From Methanobacterium sp. (lineage in GTDB: Archaea > Methanobacteriota > Methanobacteria > Methanobacteriales > Methanobacteriaceae), in contig DUPR01000022.1 in NCBI GenBank assembly GCA_012838205.1, positions 32,501-47,664 on the forward strand: a stretch of DNA of 15,164 bases, read 5' to 3'. The notes beneath the pieces were generated by a model. That model was not told where the DNA came from. It searched no databases and saw only the letters and a list, made by a program, of their open reading frames with translations. Of this stretch, positions 1 to 8,229 are shown in pieces (within the stretch, counting starts at the first letter, position 1; each line of letters starts with the position of its first letter). The position numbers were made by a program, and so were the translations under genes.

Positions 1-867
1 ACGACATAACCCCAAAAACCGTTGGTAAAGTTGTTTTTGATATTTGTGTGAAGGAGCAGAAGATTTTCCAAAAATCGCCCTGGTTTTTGGGACCAGTTCT
101 GGGAAATGTTCCTCTAAAACTTCATAGTAACGGGTTTTACAATCATACGGTCCATCACCATAAAGAGTCAACCCACTGGCTAATACAAAATCTGCACCAT
201 TTTCTTTGACATCTTTAAACATTTTATCCAAATGTTCTTCAGAATCAGATAAAAATGGTAAAAGTGGCATGAAGATCGCCCCCACAGTAAAACCAGCATC
301 TTTACATTTTTTAATGGTGTCCAACCTTTTTTTTAAAGAAGGAACTCCGGGTTCAAATATTCTGGCCAATTTTTCATCAGTTGTGGAAAAAGAAAAGGAA
401 AGTACCACTCCAGTATCCATTTTTCCTTCAAGTTCTTTGGGTATTATTGCCTTTTCACCTATTTTCTTTAAAAGGTCCAGATCCCTCAATATAAGTGGAG
501 AACGGGTCAGAATGTTAATCGGAAATTTGAATCTTAAAATAATCATTAATAGTTCCCGGGTAATTTTTAAATCTTTTTCCACAGGAAGATATGGATCGGT
601 AGCTGATCCCAAGACTATGAAACCATACTCCCTTTTTCTTGCCCTTGTTTTTAGTTGTCTGACCAGTACTTCCGGGGCATTTATCTTGGCAGCCAGACTT
701 GGAACTTGGTGTTCACCATACTTACTTCCTCTGGTGTAACAGTAAACGCAATTGAAAGAACAATTGGAATATGGATTTATAGAGTAACTTGATAAAAACC
801 AATCATCAACAAATTTCTGTTTATTTAACACTGATTGAACTTGAATTTTTCTTACCAGTTCTCTCAC
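1..867 (-). CDS. SPL-like radical SAM protein, 3' end cut by window edge
   Basis: The frame is open from a GTG start at 867-865 to position 1 (289 codons), so the C-terminus is missing. The codon just upstream (870-868) is TAG, which fixes the 5' limit, and no ATG lies before the catalytic motif. The protein has [17 protein letters not shown] near residues 31-47, where Cys36, Cys40 and Cys43 form the CX3CX2C site for a [4Fe-4S] cluster and [15 protein letters not shown] and [12 protein letters not shown] follow, as in the COG1533/SplB-like family. True spore photoproduct lyase repairs UV-damaged spore DNA, but archaeal relatives of this branch have no proven substrate, so only a SAM-radical reaction can be claimed. 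The gene is divergent from RaSEA with a 76-base spacer. No clear ribosome binding site precedes the GTG. Confidence 0.88.
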   Translation of the reverse strand, partial: MRELVRKIQVQSVLNKQKFVDDWFLSSYSINPYSNCSFNCVYCYTRGSKYGEHQVPSLAAKINAPEVLVRQLKTRARKREYGFIVLGSATDPYLPVEKDLKITRELLMIILRFKFPINILTRSPLILRDLDLLKKIGEKAIIPKELEGKMDTGVVLSFSFSTTDEKLARIFEPGVPSLKKRLDTIKKCKDAGFTVGAIFMPLLPFLSDSEEHLDKMFKDVKENGADFVLASGLTLYGDGPYDCKTRYYEVLEEHFPELVPKTRAIFGKSSAPSHKYQKQLYQRFLGLCR

Positions 868-906
868 CTAAAATAATAGGGGCATCTCACAAGAATTTCT
901 GCTACA

Positions 907-920
907 ATTAATATATTAAT
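907..920. promoter_or_regulatory. Palindromic TATA element between divergent radical SAM genes
   Basis: ATTAATATATTAAT is a perfect 14-base palindrome and a good archaeal TATA box. Its centre is about 30 bases before the ATG at 944, and no ribosome binding site lies in the few bases left, so the RaSEA mRNA is probably leaderless. Because the box is symmetrical it could also serve the minus-strand gene starting at 867. This is an inference from spacing only. Confidence 0.5.
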
Positions 921-943
921 TAGGATTCTATAACTTTAACCAC

Positions 944-2035
944 ATGAACACAACACAACCCCTTGGTAACTTGCTTCCTGAAATACGAAGAAAAGCCCTT
1001 AAAAGAGTAGATAAAAGACCCCCACACGAACTGGCAGCCAGTTGGTCAGGAGATGATCTTCTATATTCCGGACCTGGCAAGTCTATTTTCATAGTTCTGC
1101 CCACACCAGGATGTGCATGGGCATTAGCAGGTTTGGGAGGTTGTAGTATGTGCAGTTACATCGCGGATTCTCCTCTCCAAAAGGTTTCTTCCCAAGAATT
1201 GGTGAAAATCTTCAAAGAACATTTCCAAAGGCAAATGCAAAAACAGGACATTCATGTGCCTACTTCAATTAAGATTTTCGTGTCTGGCAGCTTCTTAAAC
1301 ACGGAAGAAATACCTAAAAATGCCCAAAAAGAGATTTTAAAAATTATTAATGAATACGAAGATGTTGAAGAAGTTGTAGTTGAATCTAGACCGGAATATG
1401 TTAATGAAGATGTGCTGAGGGATTGCTGTTCTATGATTCCGGGTAAAATATTAGAAGTGGCCATTGGACTGGAAAGTGCAGATGATGAAATTAGGATCAA
1501 CAAAATAAACAAAGGTTTTGCTCGGAAAGATTTTGAAAAAGCCATGGAAGTTATAAATCAGTTGAAATCTGATTTTGATGTGCGTGTTAAGGCTTATTTA
1601 CTTGTTAAACCTATTTTAACGTCTGAAAAAGATGCAATTGATGATGCTGTGAAATCAGCCCAGTACGCTGAAAGAGCAGGAGTAGGTAGGGTGTCTTTCT
1701 GCCCCTCCACCATTCATAAAGGAACTCTGATGGAAATTTTATGGAGACGTGGTGCATATCAGCCCCCATGGATATGGAGTACACTAGAAATTATCCGCAA
1801 AGTTAAAAACACTGTTAAAATACCTGTAATAATGGATACTGCTGGTTTCGGAACCAGGAGAGGACCATTCAATTGTAAAAAATGTAATTCAAAATTAAAA
1901 GATGCAATAATTAAATCTAATATTAATCAAACCATTCCCGAAGAATTTGAATGTGAATGTAAGGTTAAATGGAAAGCAGATCTTGAATTTTCTGATGTGA
2001 CCAGGTCAACCACTAACCTTCTAAAAAATCGTTAA
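944..2035 (+). CDS. raSEA: Archaeosine biosynthesis radical SAM protein RaSEA
   Basis: This 363-residue protein matches the COG1244/TIGR01210 family. RaSEA acts with ArcS: ArcS attaches lysine to preQ0 at tRNA position 15, and RaSEA cleaves the adduct by radical chemistry to give archaeosine (G+). [20 protein letters not shown] at about residues 56-74 carries Cys57, Cys67 and Cys70, the expected cluster ligands with the family's long first spacing. A C-terminal CxxC (311, 314) and CxC (337, 339) look like a zinc site for tRNA binding. ATG 944 is chosen because it lies 24-30 bases after a TATA box and the [12 protein letters not shown] segment needed by the family starts soon after. arcS is not in this window. 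The family call is firm; the exact ligand roles are inferred. Confidence 0.9.
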   Translation: MNTTQPLGNLLPEIRRKALKRVDKRPPHELAASWSGDDLLYSGPGKSIFIVLPTPGCAWALAGLGGCSMCSYIADSPLQKVSSQELVKIFKEHFQRQMQKQDIHVPTSIKIFVSGSFLNTEEIPKNAQKEILKIINEYEDVEEVVVESRPEYVNEDVLRDCCSMIPGKILEVAIGLESADDEIRINKINKGFARKDFEKAMEVINQLKSDFDVRVKAYLLVKPILTSEKDAIDDAVKSAQYAERAGVGRVSFCPSTIHKGTLMEILWRRGAYQPPWIWSTLEIIRKVKNTVKIPVIMDTAGFGTRRGPFNCKKCNSKLKDAIIKSNINQTIPEEFECECKVKWKADLEFSDVTRSTTNLLKNR

Positions 2036-2068
2036 TTTTAAAAAAAAATGTTATTAAAAGAATTTAAT

Positions 2069-2073
2069 GGTGA
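2069..2073 (+). promoter_or_regulatory. Ribosome binding site of the Cys-rich miniprotein
   Basis: GGTGA sits four bases before ATG 2078. It selects that ATG over the in-frame ATG at 2048, which follows a run of A without any Shine-Dalgarno match. Confidence 0.6.
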
Positions 2074-2077
2074 AATA

Positions 2078-2206
2078 ATGCCCCAATGTAGTGAATGCAA
2101 ATTTTATAAACCAATTGATGAGGAGAAAGGAAACTGTTTTGGGCAGGAAATCCCAGGAAATATGGATGTTAATAAATGTCCAGTTAACGCTTTCAGACAA
2201 AAATGA
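2078..2206 (+). CDS. Cys-rich miniprotein, 42 residues, function unknown
   Basis: A 42-codon frame starts MPQCSECKFYKPIDEEKG and ends with TGA at 2204-2206. Cysteines are at residues 4, 7, 20 and 34, with the pattern CxxCxxY-x10-C, then C in NKCPVNAF. This layout suggests a small metal or Fe-S binding fold and recalls the small Cys-rich subunits of glycyl radical enzymes (BssC/TutF type), though I cannot prove homology. A GGTGA site precedes the start. It lies 42 bases after RaSEA and 58 bases before the LCP gene on the same strand, so it may be co-transcribed with either. An in-frame ATG at 2048 would add ten residues. The clean start, balanced codons and ordered cysteines make it likely to be real. 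Confidence 0.6.
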   Translation: MPQCSECKFYKPIDEEKGNCFGQEIPGNMDVNKCPVNAFRQK

Positions 2207-2264
2207 TGTTCTTGCAGACTTGAAAAAATGCTAAACTAAAAAATATGCCAAATTGGAGATATTT

Positions 2265-3092
2265 ATGATTATGAAAAAATGGCAAATTTTTGGAATAATT
2301 GTTTTTATAATTATGCTGGCTTTATTCATTTTATTGGTTGTGCCGATTACCAAAGACACTGGAGATAAAATAAATATATTGTTATTAGGTGTTGATGCTC
2401 GAGATTTGGAACATCCGGGTAATACTGATTCTATCTCCATTATTTCTATTGATAAAAGTACTAAAAAACTATCTCTACTATCAATTCCTCGTGATACCCG
2501 TGTGAAAATTCATGGAAGAGGGCTTGACAAAATTAACTCTGCTTATCCCTATGGAGGGTTAAACGTGACCATAAATACTGTAGAGGAATTTTTAGGTATT
2601 GAAATAGATTATTATCTTTTGGTGAATTTTCAAGAATTCAAAAACATAGTGGATACTATAGGTGGAATATATATTGATATTGATGAAAATGAATCTGCAA
2701 AAATTAGCCAACTCAACGGGGCGAAGGGTTTAACTAAATTAAATGGAGACCAAACTTTAGCTTATGCTAGATTCAGGTTTGACTCACAAGGAGATGTTGG
2801 AAGAGTTATAAGGCACCAAAAAATAATCAAAGCAATAATAGATGAATTTTTAAAACCAAACAACCTTGCCAAAGCACCGTCGGTTCTTAATCAATTAAAT
2901 AGTAATGTGCATACCAATATTCCCCTTCTTGAAATAACAGTTTTAGAAAAGTTTTTTTCAGGTTTTAACCTAGATAATAGTAAAACTGCTATTATTTCAG
3001 GAAATTGGACAACCATTGATGGCATTGTTTACATGATTCCTAATAACCAAACTAAAGAACAAATGATAACTGAATTAGAATTAAGAGATTAG
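2265..3092 (+). CDS. LytR-CpsA-Psr (LCP) family membrane-anchored protein
   Basis: The 275-residue protein has one N-terminal membrane segment (about residues 7-27) and then an LCP domain outside the cell. Visible LCP landmarks are LLGVDAR (39-45), NTDSI (53-57), SIPRDTRV (73-80), KINSAY (89-94) and ARFRFDSQGDVGRVIRHQ (about 168-185), including the conserved Asp and Arg residues that bind the polyprenyl pyrophosphate head group in bacterial members. Bacterial LCP proteins transfer glycopolymers from a lipid carrier to the cell wall. Here the acceptor might be pseudomurein or a surface polysaccharide, which is an inference. ATG 2265 is preferred because GGAG lies at 2255-2258; an in-frame TTG at 2253 would overlap that site. 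The protein has the short, LCP-only architecture without an extra C-terminal domain. Confidence 0.85.
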   Translation: MIMKKWQIFGIIVFIIMLALFILLVVPITKDTGDKINILLLGVDARDLEHPGNTDSISIISIDKSTKKLSLLSIPRDTRVKIHGRGLDKINSAYPYGGLNVTINTVEEFLGIEIDYYLLVNFQEFKNIVDTIGGIYIDIDENESAKISQLNGAKGLTKLNGDQTLAYARFRFDSQGDVGRVIRHQKIIKAIIDEFLKPNNLAKAPSVLNQLNSNVHTNIPLLEITVLEKFFSGFNLDNSKTAIISGNWTTIDGIVYMIPNNQTKEQMITELELRD

Positions 3093-3107
3093 ATTTGTGT
3101 ACTTAGA

Positions 3108-3208
3108 TTGATTGGAAATCAACCCTATTCAAATGGAACCAGTTAATATGTTGATTAATTTGATATACATAATCCTAATTGAGTGATAGGGATTGCTTTT
3201 GTTTTTTT
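3108..3208 (+). terminator. Probable 3' end of the LCP transcript
   Basis: A short hairpin (TTGATT-GGA-AATCAA, 3108-3122) lies soon after the LCP stop, and a T-rich tract (CTTTTGTTTTTTT, about 3196-3208) follows some 75 bases later. Oligo-T runs are enough to end transcription in methanogens, so the T tract is the stronger signal. The hairpin stem is only 6 bp. Confidence 0.4.
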
Positions 3209-3276
3209 AAATATATTTCAGGAAATAAATGAAATTAAATTTGGATAAGTCCAGAATAATATAATTTACCCGAATT

Positions 3277-3510
3277 TCAATTTTTCTTTCTTTCGCAACT
3301 AAAACATAACTGAGTGTCACGATTTGTTTTGAAAATTTTCCCACACTTTTTACATGTAACTTGCTTGATCAGGGGTTTCTTTCTAACATAGTGTTTAAAC
3401 AGTTTAAGGGGAGTTGTACAAGCATCAGCATGTATTCCTGCTTTTGCTTTCCTGTTTAAAGCTTCTTCAGCATATTTTCTTTCCAGTGCTTCTTCATCAT
3501 CCCTTGCCAT
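3277..3510 (-). CDS. Small zinc-ribbon protein, function unknown
   Basis: This 77-residue protein has a charged helical N-terminus (MARDDEEALERKYAEEALNR), a middle part with Cys31, and a C-terminal ribbon CKKC (53-56) to CFSC (69-72). The two CxxC pairs 12 residues apart are typical of a zinc knuckle. The basic tail ERKKN and the linker HYVRKK suggest nucleic acid or ribosome contact, which is only an inference. ATG 3510 is preferred; an in-frame TTG at 3525 would add five residues, but GGATGG between the two starts fits as the binding site for ATG 3510. The gene is convergent with the LCP gene and stands alone. I do not recognise the family. Confidence 0.65.
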   Translation of the reverse strand: MARDDEEALERKYAEEALNRKAKAGIHADACTTPLKLFKHYVRKKPLIKQVTCKKCGKIFKTNRDTQLCFSCERKKN

Positions 3511-3525
3511 GTTAAATCCATCCAA

Positions 3526-3997
3526 TAATATTAATGTATCTCATCCAGTAGTTTAACATTTGGGCCTTTTTCACGTTTTTGCTATCATCACAATTCTGGT
3601 ATGAAGTTTATGGAAGAAATCTCAACATGACCCTTCCACCAAAAAAATCTTCAATTCACTTTCCTCACTTACTTTTACATAATTGTCATTTTGGTAGGTA
3701 ACTATCACTGTACACTTAACCTAATAAATTTCAAATGAAATTGTTTCTCCAATAATATATTTACCTTTAGATGTGACTTTAAAATCTGCGTTACCCATAT
3801 ATATATCGTCAGTTTTCTTGGTAACAATTGAATAAATACATTTAGCACTTTATTGATATCTTTTTTATATAATGACACCCATATTATGAATATATATTTA
3901 TTATTATTGTATTTTTTATCCTTAGAAAAAATTATTGCTGTTAAATCAATGTAAACATTATGAAAAATATAACGCTACAATGGATTAAATTTTAAAA
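3526..3997. other. Long spacer with no intact gene
   Basis: This AT-rich stretch of about 470 bases lies between the divergent zinc-ribbon and NrdG-like genes. It must hold both promoters; AT-rich TATA-like runs occur near 3880-3905 (plus strand). No complete gene with start and ribosome binding site is visible on either strand. Most of it is taken up by the suspected decayed minus-strand frame described separately. Confidence 0.5.
3622..3974 (-). pseudogene. Possible decayed coding region (frameshift plus amber stop)
   Basis: Two overlapping minus-strand frames are open for unusual lengths in such AT-rich DNA. One runs 3974-3708 (89 codons, no ATG) and includes NVYIDLTAIIFSKDKKY. The other runs 3849-3622 and reads TKKTDDIYMGNADFKVTSKG, then IIGETISFEIY, an in-frame TAG at 3723-3721, and VKCTVIVTYQNDNYVKVSEE before TGA at 3624-3622. 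The second frame looks protein-like on both sides of the TAG, with alternating hydrophobic beta-strand patterns like a beta-sandwich. A former gene with one frameshift near 3810-3850 and one nonsense change would explain this. No family was recognised and no start or ribosome binding site is present, so chance openness remains possible. Confidence 0.3.
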
Positions 3998-4012
3998 TTG
4001 GATGCTGAAAAA

Positions 4013-4717
4013 ATGAGAATTGGAGGCCATATCACATCAACTCTGGAATTTCCAGGTCATATGTCCATTGTGTTTTTCACTGCAGGATGTAACCTATTAT
4101 GTTCCTACTGCCACAATCCAGAACTTATCGATGTGGATGGAGGGGAAGATATTCCATTAAAAGAGTTATATAGGATAATTCAAGATTCAAGTGATTTTAT
4201 TGATGCAGTGGTTATTACAGGTGGTGAACCTCTCTTGCAGAGTGATGATGCCAAAAAACTATTAGAGTGCTGTCATGATTATGATTTAAAGACCAAACTT
4301 GACACCAATGGATGTTATCCAAAAAAGCTTAAAAAAATTATTGGTGTGGTAGATTACGTTGCCTTAGATGTTAAAGCACCCTTCGATGCATATAAAGAAA
4401 TCATTGGTGATGATGTTGGTGATTTAGTAAAAAAAAGCATGGAACTTTGCTATGATTCAGATTGTTTCCTTGAATGCAGAACTACCTACGTGCCATCCCT
4501 AATGAATCCAACAGATATGGAAAAAATCGCCAAAGAAATTACTTGCGATCTGTATACAATTCAACAGTTTAGAAATCGTACCGTTTTAGATGAAAAACTT
4601 CAAAACACACCCAACACCACTCGAAAAGAGCTTCTCAAGATTGCTAATAAAATAAAACCTTTTTTAGATAATGTTAAAATTAAAACTGGTGAATTCGGGG
4701 ATGAAATTATAAAGTAA
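4013..4717 (+). CDS. nrdG: NrdG-like anaerobic ribonucleotide reductase activating protein
   Basis: This 234-residue radical SAM protein fits the NrdG2 (TIGR02495) type. Such proteins use SAM and a [4Fe-4S] cluster to place a glycyl radical on the class III ribonucleotide reductase NrdD. FTAGCNLLCSYCHNPEL holds Cys26, Cys30 and Cys33 (CX3CX2C), and ITGGEPLLQ (about 68-76) is the SAM-contacting GGE motif. ATG 4013 is chosen because family members start MxIGG-like, as this one does (MRIGGH); an in-frame TTG at 3998 would add five residues and has no better binding site. nrdD is not in the window, so the partner is unproven and another glycyl radical enzyme could be the target. It ends three bases before the convergent methyltransferase. 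Confidence 0.82.
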   Translation: MRIGGHITSTLEFPGHMSIVFFTAGCNLLCSYCHNPELIDVDGGEDIPLKELYRIIQDSSDFIDAVVITGGEPLLQSDDAKKLLECCHDYDLKTKLDTNGCYPKKLKKIIGVVDYVALDVKAPFDAYKEIIGDDVGDLVKKSMELCYDSDCFLECRTTYVPSLMNPTDMEKIAKEITCDLYTIQQFRNRTVLDEKLQNTPNTTRKELLKIANKIKPFLDNVKIKTGEFGDEIIK

Positions 4718-4720
4718 TCC

Positions 4721-5350
4721 CTATTTATGCCCCCTTACAACAATGAAAGATCCTTCCCCATATCCATCTTTCACAGAAAAAACATCTTTTAATTTTTCCC
4801 CCACTTTAAATACTGCCTGTTTGAACCTGAAATCTCTGAAATGAGCCTTTTCCATATATGAAACAACCTCTTTTACTGAGTAAAATCTTGCATCTTTATA
4901 AAAAGTGCTTTCATTTCTATTTTTTTCATACATTTTTCCCATAGGACTTTCAGCATTTATAAAACCAACAATTAAGTAACCTCCAGGTTTTAACACCCTA
5001 TAAGCTTCTTTAAACGCTTTACTAATATTATCTAAAAAACAGATGGTAGTTACCATTAAAATAAAATCAAAATGGGAATCAGGGAATGGGAGTGACTCAG
5101 CAACTCCTTCAATAAATTTTATACCCCTTTTTTCAGCGAGTTTGCCCATCTTTTTCGATGGATCAATTCCTAATTTAATACCAAGTGGCGCTGCAAAACG
5201 TCCGCTTCCAACACCAATCTCAATACTATTTTCACTTTCAGGTAACAACTCTTTAACTGCTTGTAATTCTAATTCATAAATAGAACTATTTTTATCAAAC
5301 CATTCATCGTATTTTTGTGAATAATTTTCAAAAGGTTCAAATTTTTCCAT
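4721..5350 (-). CDS. Class I SAM-dependent methyltransferase
   Basis: This 209-residue protein has the Rossmann-type methyltransferase fold. Motif I is IEIGVGSGRFAAPLG (about 43-57), the acidic end of strand 2 is in GIDPSKKM, and the SLPFPDSHFDFILMV stretch (about 85-99) with YRVLKPGGYLIVGF near 117-130 matches the Methyltransf_11 group. The substrate cannot be told from sequence; small molecules are more typical for this group than RNA. The N-terminal YDEWFDKN segment is common in the UbiE-like branch. It is convergent with the NrdG-like gene, with only three bases between the stops, so the two transcripts must overlap. It looks monocistronic. Confidence 0.85.
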   Translation of the reverse strand: MEKFEPFENYSQKYDEWFDKNSSIYELELQAVKELLPESENSIEIGVGSGRFAAPLGIKLGIDPSKKMGKLAEKRGIKFIEGVAESLPFPDSHFDFILMVTTICFLDNISKAFKEAYRVLKPGGYLIVGFINAESPMGKMYEKNRNESTFYKDARFYSVKEVVSYMEKAHFRDFRFKQAVFKVGEKLKDVFSVKDGYGEGSFIVVRGHK

Positions 5351-5365
5351 TCTCTCAGTTCCTTC

Positions 5366-5376
5366 AATATATAAAA
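5366..5376 (-). promoter_or_regulatory. TATA element of the methyltransferase gene
   Basis: On the minus strand this reads TTTTATATATT, a strong archaeal TATA match centred about 21 bases before ATG 5350. The spacing leaves little or no 5' leader, so translation may be leaderless even though a weak purine stretch (GAAGGAACTGAGAG) precedes the ATG. Confidence 0.45.
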
Positions 5377-5480
5377 TGCTGTTGAGATTAATTTTATATA
5401 ATATAAGATATTTTTTAGATAGTTAATAATTTTTTATAGGATACAATAAGATATAATCTTCCAAAATAGTGATATTTTTA

Positions 5481-5497
5481 AATAATTGGCAATTATT
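5481..5497. repeat. Perfect inverted repeat in divergent spacer
   Basis: AATAATTG-G-CAATTATT is an exact 8-bp inverted repeat with a one-base centre. It lies in the 289-base spacer between the divergent methyltransferase (start 5350) and nucleotidyltransferase (start 5640). The size suits a dimeric repressor operator. In AT-rich DNA such a repeat can also arise by chance. Confidence 0.35.
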
Positions 5498-5533
5498 AGA
5501 TTAATTTATTCGATTTTAAAAGAAATTTAGAAG

Positions 5534-5546
5534 TATTATATATTTT
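5534..5546 (+). promoter_or_regulatory. Candidate TATA element for the nucleotidyltransferase gene
   Basis: TATTATATATTTT is the best TATA match before the TTG start at 5640, and would give a leader of roughly 70-75 bases. The spacer is so AT-rich that other boxes are possible. Confidence 0.3.
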
Positions 5547-5626
5547 CTATAAAATAAAGATACAATTACATGATTAAACAATAAAATACATGAATTGAAG
5601 AATTAAATAAGCTTTGAAATAAAAAA

Positions 5627-5632
5627 AGGTGA
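5627..5632 (+). promoter_or_regulatory. Ribosome binding site supporting a TTG start
   Basis: AGGTGA lies seven bases before TTG 5640. It is the best binding site in the area and fixes the start of the nucleotidyltransferase at a non-ATG codon. Confidence 0.65.
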
Positions 5633-5639
5633 ACATTAA

Positions 5640-6932
<1,293 letters not shown>

Positions 6933-6949
6933 AGTTTGCTGATAATCAT

Positions 6950-6995
6950 CATCCATTTTAGTGGATGGAAAATTTAATAAAATAAGAACTTATTT
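6950..6995. terminator. Paired hairpins between convergent genes
   Basis: CATCCA-TTTTAG-TGGATG (6950-6967) forms a 6-bp stem, and AAATAA-GAAC-TTATTT (6980-6995) forms a second AT stem. Both lie between the convergent nucleotidyltransferase stop (6932) and the stop of the 77-residue gene (7001). On the minus strand the T-rich run between them could help end that transcript. Stems are short, so strength is uncertain. Confidence 0.35.
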
Positions 6996-7000
6996 CCGTT

Positions 7001-7234
7001 TTAGTGTTCTGGAACATCATCGTGGTGAGCTTCATGGTGTTCCACCACTGGACAAGCCCAGTTAGGACAGAAGGTCATCACCAGTTTGCCCTTATCCGTG
7101 ACAATATAAAAACGCCAACAATTGTTTTCATACGCTTTAAAGGAGCAACTCATCACTTTTCTACCTTCAAGTTTCTTTATGTACTCCTGACATTCTTTTA
7201 CATGATTTTGATCAGGCATTTGAACCAAATCCAT
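7001..7234 (-). CDS. Small Cys/His-rich protein, function unknown
   Basis: The 77-residue protein has a helical start (MPDQNHVKECQEYIKKLEG), then a beta-rich middle in which SFKAYENNCWRFYIVTDKGK alternates polar and hydrophobic residues, and a tail with FCPNWACP (Cys56, Cys61) followed by HHEAHHDD (66-73). Further cysteines are at 15, 30 and 39. This looks like a metal-binding protein; the His/Asp tail may bind nickel, zinc or iron. The start ATG 7234 has a GTGGAT stretch upstream; ATG 7219 (MPDQNH) is an alternative. It lies about 120 bases after the dehydrogenase gene on the same strand, with a palindrome between them, so it may have its own promoter. I do not recognise the family. Confidence 0.6.
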   Translation of the reverse strand: MDLVQMPDQNHVKECQEYIKKLEGRKVMSCSFKAYENNCWRFYIVTDKGKLVMTFCPNWACPVVEHHEAHHDDVPEH

Positions 7235-7327
7235 TTAAAATCCACAATAAATGGTTTTCATATGTCACTGCTGATGTCTATCCTTATTATATAGTATATT
7301 ATTTTCATAAATCCTATATAATTATTA

Positions 7328-7341
7328 CTATTGTACAATAG
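7328..7341. repeat. Perfect 14-base palindrome upstream of the 77-residue gene
   Basis: CTATTGTACAATAG is an exact palindrome. It sits 13 bases after the dehydrogenase stop (7355) and about 95 bases before the start of the small Cys/His-rich gene (7234), both on the minus strand. It could be a dimer operator for the small gene or a short hairpin (5-bp stem, GTAC loop) at the end of the dehydrogenase transcript. No T run follows on the minus strand, which favours an operator. Confidence 0.4.
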
Positions 7342-7354
7342 CTAATTTTCCCCT

Positions 7355-8185
7355 TTAAAAGCTATTTTTCTTAAATTTCCGAAATACGTCTCTATAATCA
7401 GTTGGTTTTTCTGATATGTAACCCAATTTATCGTGAAGGTGATGGAAGAACTCACTAGTAGCACGAGTAACCAGGGGATCTTCATATTTTGATAGAAATT
7501 TGGATACTTCCTCCATTTCCTGAGCACGTCTATGACTATGTAATGTGCTACTTTTAAGACGAGAAACTGATGAGTCTTTAAAATTTGATCCTTCAGTTTG
7601 ACTGAGGTAACGCCATAAAATTTCATCCAAACCCATCTGAAAAGCAGCATAAAATGATTCAAAAAGAAGGGCTGAAACACCTTTAGTATAAGCACTGCGA
7701 AGCATCTTCAAACCAGATGCTTGACCCAATTGTGAGCCAATCACTTCTATATTCATACCATAATTCTTTAATTCAGCAAAAATTTCAGCACGCGGACCTG
7801 AAGCTATTATGGGTGTTTTTAATCCATTTTTTATGCTGCCCATTATGGCAGCGTCAACAGTGTAGCCTTCGGCAATGTAAGTTGAAGCTTCATTTATTGT
7901 GGCAGGAGATACATTATTTAAATCCACATAAATTCCATTAAAATTTTTCCCCACATTTTTGGCTACATTTACTGCTTCAGCAGGGATAACAGCTGATAAC
8001 AATATATCACAGGATTTTGCAAGTTCTGAATAAGTTGAACATAAATAAACACCAGTTGATTTTGCTGATTCTGCTGATTTATGACTTCTTCCATCTGTAC
8101 ACGTTAAAACTTTAAGTCCGTGGTCTATCAACCCATTAGATAATGTTTGTGCCACTTCTCCGAATCCTATAAAACCTAATTTCAT
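7355..8185 (-). CDS. NAD(P)-dependent dehydrogenase, DUF1932/6PGDH-like
   Basis: This 276-residue protein has an N-terminal Rossmann fold with LGFIGFGEVA (3-12, GxGxxA-like nucleotide loop) and a C-terminal helical domain of the DUF1932 type. It resembles beta-hydroxyacid dehydrogenases: VDAAIMGS near residue 115 lies where these enzymes bind substrate, and SGLKMLRSAYTKG near 157-169 carries the likely catalytic lysine. The substrate is unknown. A GGGGATG site lies about 7 bases before ATG 8185. The gene follows ccdA by 44 bases on the same strand and could be the third gene of that operon, which would suggest a link to redox metabolism; that is an inference from spacing only. Confidence 0.8.
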   Translation of the reverse strand: MKLGFIGFGEVAQTLSNGLIDHGLKVLTCTDGRSHKSAESAKSTGVYLCSTYSELAKSCDILLSAVIPAEAVNVAKNVGKNFNGIYVDLNNVSPATINEASTYIAEGYTVDAAIMGSIKNGLKTPIIASGPRAEIFAELKNYGMNIEVIGSQLGQASGLKMLRSAYTKGVSALLFESFYAAFQMGLDEILWRYLSQTEGSNFKDSSVSRLKSSTLHSHRRAQEMEEVSKFLSKYEDPLVTRATSEFFHHLHDKLGYISEKPTDYRDVFRKFKKNSF

Positions 8186-8229
8186 TGTATCATCCCCTTA
8201 ATTCATGGATATATTCGCAATATGATACT

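Noticed and set aside
206..739. 177-codon plus-strand frame
   Set aside because: It is antisense to the SPL-like radical SAM gene, whose CX3CX2C and GSATDPY motifs prove the minus strand is coding.
3721..3723. In-frame TAG as a pyrrolysine codon
   Set aside because: No pyl genes are in the window, pyrrolysine is not expected in Methanobacteriales, and the surrounding frame has no start; decay is simpler.
4013..4717. 7-carboxy-7-deazaguanine synthase (QueE) as identity for the radical SAM protein, given archaeosine genes nearby
   Set aside because: The CX3CX2C motif with HNPEL and the MRIGG start fit the NrdG2 type; QueE has a different cluster loop.
7004..7294. 96-codon plus-strand frame
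   Set aside because: It is antisense to the Cys/His-rich gene and shows no family pattern; the minus-strand frame has ordered cysteines.
7342..7695. 117-codon minus-strand frame
   Set aside because: It overlaps the dehydrogenase in another frame, has low-complexity composition and no ribosome binding site.
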